Source of the DNA: an uncultured Acetobacterium sp. | Lineage (GTDB): Bacteria; Bacillota; Clostridia; Eubacteriales; Eubacteriaceae | DNA length: 64,000 nt | Assembly (NCBI RefSeq): GCF_963664135.1 | Contig: NZ_OY760905.1 | Span: 868,001 to 932,000, forward strand | Direction: 5' to 3' | Part shown: positions 1 through 7,942 of the stretch, piece after piece | How the letters are laid out: each line of letters begins with the position of its first letter | Position numbering within the stretch: the stretch's first letter is position 1 | The notes under the pieces: model-generated | Seen by the model: only the letters and a program-made list of their open reading frames with translations | Databases searched by the model: none | What the model was told of the DNA's origin: nothing | Translations under genes and position numbers: made by a program

Positions 1-1538
1 GTCTCGATGGTTTTGGCAATTTTTCGAAAGTGGCTGACCGCCGGCAATCTGCCGGTTCCGGGATTAGCGGGAAAAGCCCAGCCGGTGATAGCTCCACCGG
101 AATTGCCGGTAAGCCGCTCAATTGTCAACGGCGTCGAACTGAAGCGGTCTTCAACATGATCGATCCATTCCGGAAAAATGGTTTTATTTAACACTGAAAT
201 AATCGTTTTTTCACACAGGGTTTTAAACGCCCCATACCAACCTGCATCGTCAATGGCTTTGACCAATCGGTAATCCATCAGGGTGCTGACGATCACTCCG
301 GTTTTCCCCTTTGGGGCCAGCGCCGGATCCCGCAGGGCCGGGCAGGAAATCTCGTAGGTGGTCAGAGCCAGATATTCCATGATCCAAGCTTGCAGGGCCG
401 TTTGCTGATCAACTTGAGAGCGGGTGTGATCAGCTAGTACTCTTTGCCAGTTTTCTGACTGGATCGCCGAGAGCCCGGCCTTGCTGGGAGTATAAAAACA
501 ATGGGGGCCGCAGTGGTCACCGAAATAAGGGCGATCCAGATCCACCGCCAGGTAGAGGGTAAAAATGGAATCTCCGCCCCGATTCTGGTTGATCTTTTTT
601 TGCTGTTCAGTAATCCGGTTGTCGGGCTGCTCCAAGTCACCAGCAGCATACAGGGCTTTCATATCTCCACACCAGATCAGTTCGTCATAACCAAAGCTTC
701 GGCCATCCCGGGTTTTGACCATTTTCTTTTTTATGTCGATCTTCGTGATTTCAGTGTCCAGCGCCAGCTCACCTTGATGGGTGGCAATCAAGTCGGTCAT
801 CCGTTTGATCAGCATCCCGGTGCCTCCCAGGGGATAACTATAATCACTATATAAACCGAAATAGCTCAGCGCAAAAAAAGTCGGCATGTTCTCAAAAAAA
901 TGCTGGATAATCACATCGATGAGCGCCTGGTTTTTAGTAAAGCGCAGCAAATAGGCCTCGATGGGTTCATTAAGCTGCTGGGCTTTGCGAATATTCACCT
1001 GATATTTAAGCAACCAGGGCAATAGCGTTTTAAGCAGGTATGCCTTATCGCTGGTGAGATCTTTAAACAGCGGATTTTCAATGCCATAGAGGACATCCAT
1101 ATAACCGGTCACTTTTCTGATTTCGTCGGTAATCGCCGCAATTTCCGATTGATTATTGGGAAATTTCCGGGTCAGCATGGCCCCGTATTCGGTCAGACTT
1201 TCCACCCCTTTTAAAATCATCAGTTCGTCTTCGATTCCGATGGCCACCGGATTTTTGACAAAGTCCATCACAATCCCCAGTTGTGCAAGCATCGGAAAGA
1301 CAATCCCCGAATTTTCAAAGGCTCGGATGCCTGCGTCAAAGGTAAAGCCGTTGCGGGTAAAACTTGCCACCAGGCCCCCGGGTTTTTCGCTTTTTTCACA
1401 GAGCAGGGTGGTATAGCCGGCTTTGGCAGTGTAGGCAGCACTTGTCAAACCGGCAATGCCAGCGCCCACCACAATAATGTCATAGGCGTTCCCGTCTTTC
1501 TTAGCTGGAGTTGCGTCATCTTTTTTAAACTCCTTCAT
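1..1538 (-). CDS. CrtI/phytoene-desaturase-like FAD-dependent oxidoreductase (C-terminus outside window)
   Basis: Read directly from the reverse strand, an open frame runs from an ATG at 1538 (GGAGG ribosome site at 1547-1551) to the window edge, so the C-terminus is missing. The N-terminus has a Rossmann FAD motif GAGIAG (residues 25-30), a ribose-binding acidic residue in LCEKS and the following GG. The rest resembles the amine-oxidase/carotenoid-isomerase superfamily (NAD(P)/FAD-dependent oxidoreductases of the phytoene desaturase type). It lies 15 bp downstream of a second, related flavoprotein gene on the same strand, so the two are almost certainly co-transcribed. No carotenoid synthesis gene is nearby, so carotenoid desaturation is not supported; the substrate is unknown. 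Confidence 0.8.
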   Translation of the reverse strand, partial: MKEFKKDDATPAKKDGNAYDIIVVGAGIAGLTSAAYTAKAGYTTLLCEKSEKPGGLVASFTRNGFTFDAGIRAFENSGIVFPMLAQLGIVMDFVKNPVAIGIEDELMILKGVESLTEYGAMLTRKFPNNQSEIAAITDEIRKVTGYMDVLYGIENPLFKDLTSDKAYLLKTLLPWLLKYQVNIRKAQQLNEPIEAYLLRFTKNQALIDVIIQHFFENMPTFFALSYFGLYSDYSYPLGGTGMLIKRMTDLIATHQGELALDTEITKIDIKKKMVKTRDGRSFGYDELIWCGDMKALYAAGDLEQPDNRITEQQKKINQNRGGDSIFTLYLAVDLDRPYFGDHCGPHCFYTPSKAGLSAIQSENWQRVLADHTRSQVDQQTALQAWIMEYLALTTYEISCPALRDPALAPKGKTGVIVSTLMDYRLVKAIDDAGWYGAFKTLCEKTIISVLNKTIFPEWIDHVEDRFSSTPLTIERLTGNSGGAITGWAFPANPGTGRLPAVSHFRKIAKTIE

Positions 1539-1553
1539 ATCAACCACCTCCAT

Positions 1554-3428
1554 TTACGTCATCAGCCAGTCAATTACGGCCTGGATTTCAACGGGTTTGC
1601 CGTCTCTGGTATTCCAAATGCAGCGGGCTTCGCAAAGACTCAAATCCAGAGGATTTGTTTCCATCAAGATTTGACTCTCTTTTATATAATGCTCCAACTT
1701 CTTTTTTGCCCCGACCTGATTACCCACGGTTACCCGCCGCATGATCCCCCGGATATCGAGATGCGTCCCCTGTGATTCCATTCCGATTGAACATAAAGGA
1801 TTTTCGCAATATTCGCACCGGGAAGCTTTCTGCATCAATGCCCGAATAGCTGCCGGAGCATCCGCATAGAGTTTTTCGGCGGTTACCGGTTTTTCCAGAA
1901 TGCGGACCATGTTCTTCCGACCCGGCCGGTAAACATAAGGGCTCAAGCCGCGTTTCTTTAGCACCGCGTTGGCCGCACTGATCCCCGAAGTGGTTACCGT
2001 GGGCGTGCCGGTGCCCATCACTGTGGATTCGCCGCAACAGAACAGATTATCCCATTCGGTTCGGGTATGGAGACGTTTAAACATGTGCTGACCTAACATT
2101 TGTTTGGGTCCTGCTACAGCGCCGCCATTTTTATTGGTATAACGTTCAATGGTTCGGGGAGTGGCCAATTCGGCATAGTGGATGCCGTCGCTAAATCCCG
2201 GAAACCGTTTTTCCAGTACCTGAATCAACCGGGCTTTTTCGGTTTCCTTTTGCTCCAGATAATTCGATTCATCCCCCAGCTCCCAGTTTTCAAAAGTTGG
2301 CCCAATGGCCATTACAACATGGCTGTCCTGATCACAAAGGGTCTGATCATCCAGACTGGAAATATAAACGGTAACCTCGCTTTCGTCCAAACGGTCCGGG
2401 TTGCCCACCAGCATTTCCACCGGCTGGGTATCCTCCTGAATGACGGCCCGGTCCACCTGGGTATAAAGTACCACACTGGGATAGGTGGGCACCTGCCTGG
2501 CGGCCCAGCGGGCCCGGGCCAGAGTCAGATTTTGCCGGTCAATCAGCTTGCCGTATAAATTCCAAACCGTTCCTGAATAGATCAGGTCTCGGGCCATTAT
2601 TTTTTCGCCACCAATTAGTTCGACCCCAACCGTTTTTTTATCTTTAAAGAGAATCCGTGCGGCCTCTTTTTCCAGCAGCATCACACCATCATTTTCTTCA
2701 ATCACCTTCTCCAGCTTGCCGGGCAGAAAAATGGTAGAACCGGCGGGATAATAGCTGCCGCCGATATGGTTGTCCACAAACATCACCGCTGCCAACACCG
2801 CCGGTGATTCTTCCAGGGTCGCGTAGCAATAGGTTGAAGTAATCTTATCAAAAAATTTAAAAATTTCCGGATCGGTAAAATAGTCGGCTAATAGGCTTCT
2901 AGCGCTTTTATTTAAATATCCCAGAAACTTGGCATAGGAAACCGGATGCTTAATCAGACTTTTCAGGGCCCCCTTGGCCTCGGTTTCATCCGGGGTGGTG
3001 TAATTGGGATTAGCCACCATCACATCACGGTACATTTTTTCCATATCCTGGTAAAACCGCTTGATATAGGCCTGTTCCGATGGAAAAACAGCTCCCAGCG
3101 CCGCGGCAAATTCATTGATATCGTCACCAAAGCAAATTTGGTGGTTTTTAAAATGCATGCAGTAAAGCAGATTGTGCTTGATAACCTCAATCGGTTCCTC
3201 CAGACAATCAAACACAAAGCGGTGGGCATTGAAACCCTTCTCCCCGAAGCCGAACAACATCGCCGCACCAATATCAAAGGTCACTCCATTACGTTTAAAA
3301 ACCCCGCAAGACCCTCCGGGATTATAGCTTTTTTCAACCACTGCAACCTTTAACCCGCTTTTGGCCAATAGACTTCCGGCGGTCAGACCGGATAATCCCC
3401 CACCAATAATAATCGCATCAAATTCCAT
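1554..3428 (-). CDS. CrtI-like FAD-dependent oxidoreductase with C-terminal Fe-S-like domain
   Basis: Phytoene-desaturase-type flavoprotein of 624 residues. The FAD motif GGGLSG is near residue 10-15 and the C-terminal flavin motif reads LFCCGESTVMGTGTPTVTTSG. The last ~87 residues are an addition: CEYCENPLC (Cys 538, 541, 546), an LDIRGIMRR helix, then TNPL...CEARC (Cys 599, 603). That order resembles the double-cluster N-terminal domain of GltD/dihydropyrimidine dehydrogenase, but several of the usual eight cysteines are absent. I chose the ATG at 3428 because GAGGG lies 8 bp upstream; an in-frame ATG at 3452 has no ribosome site. It is first in a two-gene unit with the downstream CrtI-like gene. 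The presumed job is redox chemistry on a hydrophobic or ring substrate with Fe-S electron transfer; this is inference. Confidence 0.8.
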   Translation of the reverse strand: MEFDAIIIGGGLSGLTAGSLLAKSGLKVAVVEKSYNPGGSCGVFKRNGVTFDIGAAMLFGFGEKGFNAHRFVFDCLEEPIEVIKHNLLYCMHFKNHQICFGDDINEFAAALGAVFPSEQAYIKRFYQDMEKMYRDVMVANPNYTTPDETEAKGALKSLIKHPVSYAKFLGYLNKSARSLLADYFTDPEIFKFFDKITSTYCYATLEESPAVLAAVMFVDNHIGGSYYPAGSTIFLPGKLEKVIEENDGVMLLEKEAARILFKDKKTVGVELIGGEKIMARDLIYSGTVWNLYGKLIDRQNLTLARARWAARQVPTYPSVVLYTQVDRAVIQEDTQPVEMLVGNPDRLDESEVTVYISSLDDQTLCDQDSHVVMAIGPTFENWELGDESNYLEQKETEKARLIQVLEKRFPGFSDGIHYAELATPRTIERYTNKNGGAVAGPKQMLGQHMFKRLHTRTEWDNLFCCGESTVMGTGTPTVTTSGISAANAVLKKRGLSPYVYRPGRKNMVRILEKPVTAEKLYADAPAAIRALMQKASRCEYCENPLCSIGMESQGTHLDIRGIMRRVTVGNQVGAKKKLEHYIKESQILMETNPLDLSLCEARCIWNTRDGKPVEIQAVIDWLMT

Positions 3429-3558
3429 TTCCTGTCCCTCTTTTACGCTCATTTTTTTGTTATTTGTTTCTATTCTCTATTCTTACCCAGAATCATTTTA
3501 ATTACGACACGCACTCACCAGTTATTTCTGCATTCGCGATAACAAAAGAAAAATCAAA

Positions 3559-3601
3559 CCAAACAAAGGCGCTTTGTCCTGTACAAAACACCTTTGTTTG
3601 G
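3559..3601 (-). terminator. Rho-independent terminator of the ketopantoate-reductase-like gene
   Basis: Two 19-base arms (3559-3577 and 3583-3601) pair around a 5-base loop. The only two departures from perfect pairing are G-U pairs when read as minus-strand RNA but C-A mismatches on the plus strand, so the hairpin is built for the minus strand. A T-rich run follows on that strand. Confidence 0.75.
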
Positions 3602-3694
3602 ATAAAACAGAATTGATTGAATTTTACACCATATATCGATGGGATCTGATGCTGTCAAAATTTACTTGATAAGCAATTGCTTAATTAAAAAGTT

Positions 3695-4606
3695 TTAATA
3701 CTGGCTTTCTATCGCCTTGATCTCCTCATAAAGATATCCATTCACCGGGGTATCAATCCCATGTTTTGCTCCCAGCCGATTAACTGTTCCGGAAAAGAGC
3801 TCCACTTCGCTAAGTCGTCGGGCTTCCACATCCTGACGCATGGAGGGTTTGCCCTGTGGGCTCAGAGAGTCCACCACCCCCAGCCAGTAGGTGATATCAT
3901 CCCGAGTCAGCACCACTCCTTCTTTTCCGGCCACCGGGATGACCTCGGCCATGGCCGCAATCATCAATTCCCTCAGTTTTCCCGGTTTCTGGACACTGCC
4001 GAAGTTCTCGCCAAAAATCGAGACCACCTGATTGACCCCCACGTTTAACATGAACTTGGCCCAGATCTTCCGATCCATCTGGTTATCAATCTGATAAGCA
4101 ATGCCTGTTTGATCAAAAAATCCCTGTATCCGGTTTATCTTTTCTGATGATTCACCACCATTACGATTACCAAAGCAGATGATCCCCGGATTCGTGTATA
4201 ACAACTGATTGTCCTCTTTCACCGTATCCATCCCCTGGGCCACTGACCAGATCAAGTTTGCTTGCCCAAAGGTATCCCCGATAATGGTTTCACTGGTGAT
4301 ACCGTTCAGTAGTGACATCATGATGGTATCCGGCCCCACATGATTCCGGACTGATTCAATTGCCTCTTCCAGTCCATTAATTTTGACCGCAAAGATAATC
4401 AGATCAGCCAGGTCATTGTCCGTTGGAGCCTGATAATGAAATTCGCAAGCTTCCCCATTGCAGAAAATTCCTTGCGCTCGGTATTTTGCAATCCGCTTTT
4501 GATCCGCAATCACCGAAAAATCTGAGCCGATTTTTTTGGCGAGCTGATGGCCAAAAAGAATGCCTAAAGCTCCCAAGCCAATGACCGATACCTTTTTTAT
4601 TTTCAT
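3695..4606 (-). CDS. 2-dehydropantoate 2-reductase family protein (PanE/ApbA-like)
   Basis: PanE-type NADPH-dependent oxidoreductase of 303 residues; true PanE reduces ketopantoate to pantoate in pantothenate synthesis. The N-terminal nucleotide motif is GLGALG, followed by FAVKINGLEEA and SLLNGI. The C-terminal half has DRKIWAKFMLNVGVNQ, holding the family's conserved lysine and asparagine, and SMRQDVEARRLSEVE with the conserved serine and glutamate. The start is the ATG at 4606 with GAGG 6 bp upstream; a GTG four codons earlier would overlap that ribosome site. The gene stands alone with terminators on both sides. Many PanE paralogues act on other 2-oxo acids and no other pantothenate gene is present, so the substrate is not certain. 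Confidence 0.82.
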   Translation of the reverse strand: MKIKKVSVIGLGALGILFGHQLAKKIGSDFSVIADQKRIAKYRAQGIFCNGEACEFHYQAPTDNDLADLIIFAVKINGLEEAIESVRNHVGPDTIMMSLLNGITSETIIGDTFGQANLIWSVAQGMDTVKEDNQLLYTNPGIICFGNRNGGESSEKINRIQGFFDQTGIAYQIDNQMDRKIWAKFMLNVGVNQVVSIFGENFGSVQKPGKLRELMIAAMAEVIPVAGKEGVVLTRDDITYWLGVVDSLSPQGKPSMRQDVEARRLSEVELFSGTVNRLGAKHGIDTPVNGYLYEEIKAIESQY

Positions 4607-4701
4607 GTACTGCCTCACTTTATGTTTTTATCGAATCCTATTTTTTGAACCACGAATAATTCAGCCTTATTATATTACTAAACTTTTATCGTTTCAATAA
4701 A

Positions 4702-4731
4702 AAACCGACTTCCTTTTGGAAAAGCCGGTTT
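4702..4731 (-). terminator. Terminator of the sulfite-reductase-like gene
   Basis: An AAACCG/CGGTTT-based hairpin with an A-rich run on its left, which becomes a U-tract in minus-strand RNA. It lies about 30 bp past the stop of the upstream gene. Confidence 0.6.
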
Positions 4732-4762
4732 AATTAGACTTAGTTTATGTTTTTAATTGTAT

Positions 4763-5650
4763 TTAATGCCCTAATAGCACGGCTTCAACCGTTTTAAACC
4801 CGATCCGTTCAATGGTCTGAGCAAACCGTTCGCCTGGCAAACCATTTTCCTGATAGAAAATGATAATTCTCTCAATAGTCGCTAAAAGTTCTTCCTGGTC
4901 CGTAAAGAGCCGATTCAGTCCATTTCCCCTGGCCACCTGTTTGCCCCAGCGGCCGCCTATGACAATTTTGTATCCTGTATCACCGCCGGTAACTGCCTGA
5001 AAAGGGCATTTTCCAATGCACATCCCGCAGTTGAGACATGCCTGGGGATTGATAGCGATCTTCTCATCAGCCAATTGAGCAGCCCCAACGGCACAGGCCT
5101 TCGCAACCCCACAGCTTTTGCAGTTCCGGCATTCATCTTGATTAACGACCGGCCGATATTGGCCAATAATACCAACATCATTCAAGTCGGGCTTGACACA
5201 ATTGTTGGGACATCCGCCCACGGCCATTTTAAATTTGTGAGGCAAAACGAGATTTCGCATGCCGGTATAAAAGCGATCATGAATTTCTTTTGAAAGTCCA
5301 AAGGTGTCGATTAACCCGTATTGACAGGTAGTGCCTTTACAGGACATAACCGGACGCACCTTCGTTCCGGTTCCGCCGGTTTCTAATCCGCCTTCTGCCA
5401 GGCAATTTCTGAAGTCATCGATCTGATCAAATGCAATTCCCTGACACTCAATGGTCAGGCGGGTGGTTAATGCCAGATAACCGTTGCCGTATTTTTCTGC
5501 TGCTTCAATAATTTTTTTTGCTTGTTCGATGGTGATTAACCCATTTTCAGTGATCACCCGACCGGAAAAATTATCGGTGCCCTTATTATTTAAAAAACCC
5601 AGTCCCTTGACTCTTTTTTCTTCTTCTTTGCTGATTGTAAGTGTTGCCAA
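4763..5650 (-). CDS. Sulfite/nitrite reductase-like 4Fe-4S protein with two ferredoxin clusters (AsrC/Dsr-like)
   Basis: A 295-residue cytoplasmic redox protein of the short dissimilatory-type sulfite reductase family (AsrC, Fsr C-terminal half, Dsr-LP). Cys104/Cys109 (CKGTTC) and Cys147/Cys151 (CPNNC) form the siroheme-coupled 4Fe-4S ligand set. Two ferredoxin motifs lie between them and the tail: Cys174/177/180/186 and Cys205/208/211/215. There is no AsrA or AsrB neighbour, so electrons must come from a ferredoxin or another donor. Translation appears to begin with TTG at 5650, with a weak ribosome site. A divergent LysR gene 170 bp away is the likely regulator. Sulfite reduction is likely from the family; other siroheme reductions cannot be excluded. 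Confidence 0.83.
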   Translation of the reverse strand: MATLTISKEEEKRVKGLGFLNNKGTDNFSGRVITENGLITIEQAKKIIEAAEKYGNGYLALTTRLTIECQGIAFDQIDDFRNCLAEGGLETGGTGTKVRPVMSCKGTTCQYGLIDTFGLSKEIHDRFYTGMRNLVLPHKFKMAVGGCPNNCVKPDLNDVGIIGQYRPVVNQDECRNCKSCGVAKACAVGAAQLADEKIAINPQACLNCGMCIGKCPFQAVTGGDTGYKIVIGGRWGKQVARGNGLNRLFTDQEELLATIERIIIFYQENGLPGERFAQTIERIGFKTVEAVLLGH

Positions 5651-5716
5651 TTGAATTTCTCAAAAATAGGTCCTATTTGTTTAACTTTCTTCACATTTCA
5701 TGCACATGTTAGTTTT

Positions 5717-5745
5717 AGTATAATGCTTGCTTGTTTATAAGTAAA
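5717..5745 (-). promoter_or_regulatory. Probable SigA promoter of the sulfite-reductase-like gene
   Basis: On the minus strand a TTTACT -35 element and a TATACT -10 element are separated by exactly 17 bases, about 65 bp before the start codon. The AT-rich stretch to the right holds the divergent LysR promoter and probably the LysR binding site, though I see no clean T-N11-A palindrome. Confidence 0.5.
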
Positions 5746-5820
5746 ATGGTATTATTTTATATTATTCATAAATATTATCTATATGTATCAAAAAGGTAAG
5801 CAGATAATGCTGGAGGAAAA

Positions 5821-6738
5821 ATGGATATCCGTCATTTAAAAATATTTATTGCGGTGGAAGAAACCGGATCGATGTCGGCAACGGCCAAGCAATTTTTTGT
5901 CACCCAACCCTCGGTCAGTCAGGTCATCAAAGAATTAGAAACCTATTACAATGTTCTGCTTTTTGAGCGACTGGGTAAACGTCTGTACATCACCGAAGCC
6001 GGAAAACACTTAAGCACCATGGCCCGCATTGTGATCCGTCAGTTTGATGAATTGGAAGAAAACATGTCCGTTGCTGGCCGCAAAGAAGTAGTCCGGATAG
6101 GTGCAACCATCACTGTTGGCGCTTGCCTGCTTTCGTCATTAATGGCTGACTTCAAAAAAAATAACCCGGAGATTGAAAGCTTCAGCTATGTCAATAATAC
6201 CAAGATGATCGAAGAACGTCTCTTGAAAGCGGAGCTGGATATCGGGCTGGTGGAAGGTGAGATAAAACACCCAGATCTGGTCGTTGAGCCGGTTATCGAC
6301 GATTATCTGGTGATTGCCTGCAGCCGTCATCATCGCTTTGCCGGATGTAAGCAGGTAGCAGCCCGAGAATTGGAAAAAGAAGTCTTTGTAATGCGGGAAG
6401 AAGGCAGTGGTACCCGGGAATTATTTATGGACTTTACCCGGACCAACGGTCTTAATCTGAACATTGGCTGGGAAGTGACCGCTCCGGAAATTATCAAATC
6501 GATTGTGATCAAAAACAATTGTCTGGCCGCTATTTCGATTCGATTAGTTGAGGAAGAAGTACAAAATGGGGAAATTTATGTAATCAGGCATCCTGATTCA
6601 ATCTGGAATCGAACCTTTAACCTGGTTTATCATAAAAACAAGCATCTTAGCCCGGGAATGATGGGTTTTATCGATGTTGCCAGAGAATACGGAAATGCTG
6701 GTATTCTAAACGTGGAACCCGCCGGACGGCTCATTTAG
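5821..6738 (+). CDS. LysR-family transcriptional regulator
   Basis: A 305-residue LysR-type regulator. The N-terminal winged helix-turn-helix is typical (MDIRHLKIFIAVEETGSMSA, then QPSVSQVIKELE). The effector-binding domain spans roughly residues 90-295. A GGAGG ribosome site lies just before the ATG. It is transcribed away from the sulfite-reductase-like gene, the classic arrangement of a LysR regulator and its target, so control of that gene by a sulfur compound is a reasonable inference. Confidence 0.88.
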   Translation: MDIRHLKIFIAVEETGSMSATAKQFFVTQPSVSQVIKELETYYNVLLFERLGKRLYITEAGKHLSTMARIVIRQFDELEENMSVAGRKEVVRIGATITVGACLLSSLMADFKKNNPEIESFSYVNNTKMIEERLLKAELDIGLVEGEIKHPDLVVEPVIDDYLVIACSRHHRFAGCKQVAARELEKEVFVMREEGSGTRELFMDFTRTNGLNLNIGWEVTAPEIIKSIVIKNNCLAAISIRLVEEEVQNGEIYVIRHPDSIWNRTFNLVYHKNKHLSPGMMGFIDVAREYGNAGILNVEPAGRLI

Positions 6739-6805
6739 ACAAAAAACAGTTTGACTTCATCGTTATGGGTGTTTAAGCTGTAGACTAAGAATACTGCCAA
6801 CTGCA

Positions 6806-6843
6806 AAAGAGAACTGTAAAACCTTGGTTTTACAGTTCTCTTT
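6806..6843. terminator. Bidirectional terminator between convergent genes
   Basis: A perfect 18-bp stem (6806-6823 with 6826-6843) closes on a 2-base loop. It is A-rich at one end and T-rich at the other, so it can stop both the LysR gene and the leuCD remnant. Confidence 0.85.
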
Positions 6844-6875
6844 CATTTATGCTTATGATTTAACGCCTGACTATT

Positions 6876-7579
6876 TTAGTAATTCTTATCGGCGTAACCA
6901 ACCCAGCCGCCTTCTTTGACCAGGGTTTTATCAAACTCGCCAACTTTGAAGTCGATGGTCTCCGTTTTACCCTCGGCATCGATAATGATCTGATCGCCAT
7001 CGATATCCATGGCCATGGCGACATCTTTGCCGGCATAATCTGTAAAAAACGCATCGATGGTTTCTTTGGGCAGCTCAATGGCAAACATGCCGCAGTTGTA
7101 CATATTCTGTCTGAAGATATGGAAGGCGCAGACGCCTTTTAAAATCCCGACTTCCAGGTCGGTTGTACCAATCCCGGCGGTGAAAGCTCCAAAGGCGCCA
7201 TGGGTACAGGTGTGAGAATCCCCCATGATGATGGTATAACCGGGTCGGACAAATCCTTTTTCGGGAAAAATGGCATGACAGACACCGTTTTTGCCGATAT
7301 CGAAAAAGTCTTTAATCGCATGTCGTCGGGCCCAATCCCGGAGGATTTTTCCCTGTTCTGCGGTTTTTGAGTCCTTAGCTGGTGTCACATGGTCGATCAC
7401 GGCCTTAATCTTGGTCGGATCAAAGACCCGGTCCATACCCCGGGCCATCAGATCGGTAATGGCAAAGGGGGTGGTAATTTCATGACAGAAAACCCGGTCC
7501 AGTTTCAGCACATGTGTATCGGGGAACGGCTCGTCGACCCGGTGTGCATCAAATATTTTTCAGCGATTGTTTTTCCCAT
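6876..7579 (-). pseudogene. Collapsed leuC-leuD fusion remnant (aconitase/3-isopropylmalate dehydratase family)
   Basis: The first part matches the N-terminal third of a LeuC/homoaconitase-type large subunit (HEITTPFAITDLMARG, MGDSHTCTHGAFGAF, TTDLEVGILKGVCAF). Near 7120 it switches in frame to the C-terminal half of the matching small subunit (IFRQNMYNCGMFAIELPKE, then VKEGGWVGYADKNY). About 250 codons of the large subunit, including two cluster cysteines, and the small subunit's N-terminus are gone. A second lesion sits at about 7557: from the ATG at 7579 (GGAG site) the frame reads MGKTIAEK and then shifts, because the A run is one base short of what restores IFDAHRVDEPFPDTHV. The product cannot hold a 4Fe-4S cluster. 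The original substrate (isopropylmalate, dimethylmalate or similar) cannot be told. Confidence 0.85.
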
Positions 7580-7866
7580 TTTATTCTCCTTGTTTTTCCT
7601 TCGTATTGATTGCTTTATTATATAAGAAAGTATACAATTTGTGAAATGAATGTTATTGATCATATCAATTCGTTTTGATGATTACATGTGTTTTGCAACG
7701 ACCCTCCCCATGGGATCTATGGACTCAAGCCGATTTTCTGAGAAATTTGATGGCCTAAGGAAATCTTTAGTGCCGTTTAGATCAATGACTGATACTATTT
7801 TTTGTTTTCATATTCAATGCGAATAATTTGCCAAATTATTTTACTTAACCTCTATCGGTTTAATAA
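7580..7866. other. Non-coding gap upstream of the leuCD remnant
   Basis: This stretch holds the AT-rich promoter area of the leuCD remnant (around 7610-7650). A 40-codon open stretch on the minus strand ends at a stop near 7682-7684. It has protein-like composition (NGTKDFLRPSNFSENR) but no start or ribosome site and matches no family I know. It may be gene debris or chance. Confidence 0.35.
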
Positions 7867-7901
7867 AAAAGTCAGCTTTTCGCAATGAAAAGCTGACTTT
7901 T
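7867..7901 (-). terminator. Terminator of the OYE-type flavoprotein gene
   Basis: A perfect 15-bp stem (7867-7881 with 7887-7901) with a 5-base loop. The A-run on the left gives a U-tract in minus-strand RNA. Confidence 0.85.
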
Positions 7902-7942
7902 GTTTATTTCGTATTCTCTTTAGTTATATTTTATGAATCACC

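Noticed and set aside
501-854. Plus-strand open frame of 117 codons at the left end
   Set aside because: It is the complement of the partial CrtI-like gene on the minus strand, which has a good start and conserved FAD motifs.
2100-2558. Plus-strand 152-codon frame
   Set aside because: Shadow of the Fe-S-tailed CrtI-like gene; no ribosome site or recognisable domain.
1-3428. Carotenoid synthesis operon
   Set aside because: The two CrtI-like proteins have no crtB, crtE or similar neighbour and one has an Fe-S tail; this superfamily has many other roles.
6876-7511. A functional short 3-isopropylmalate dehydratase
   Set aside because: The large-subunit region with the remaining cluster cysteines and the small-subunit N-terminus are both missing.
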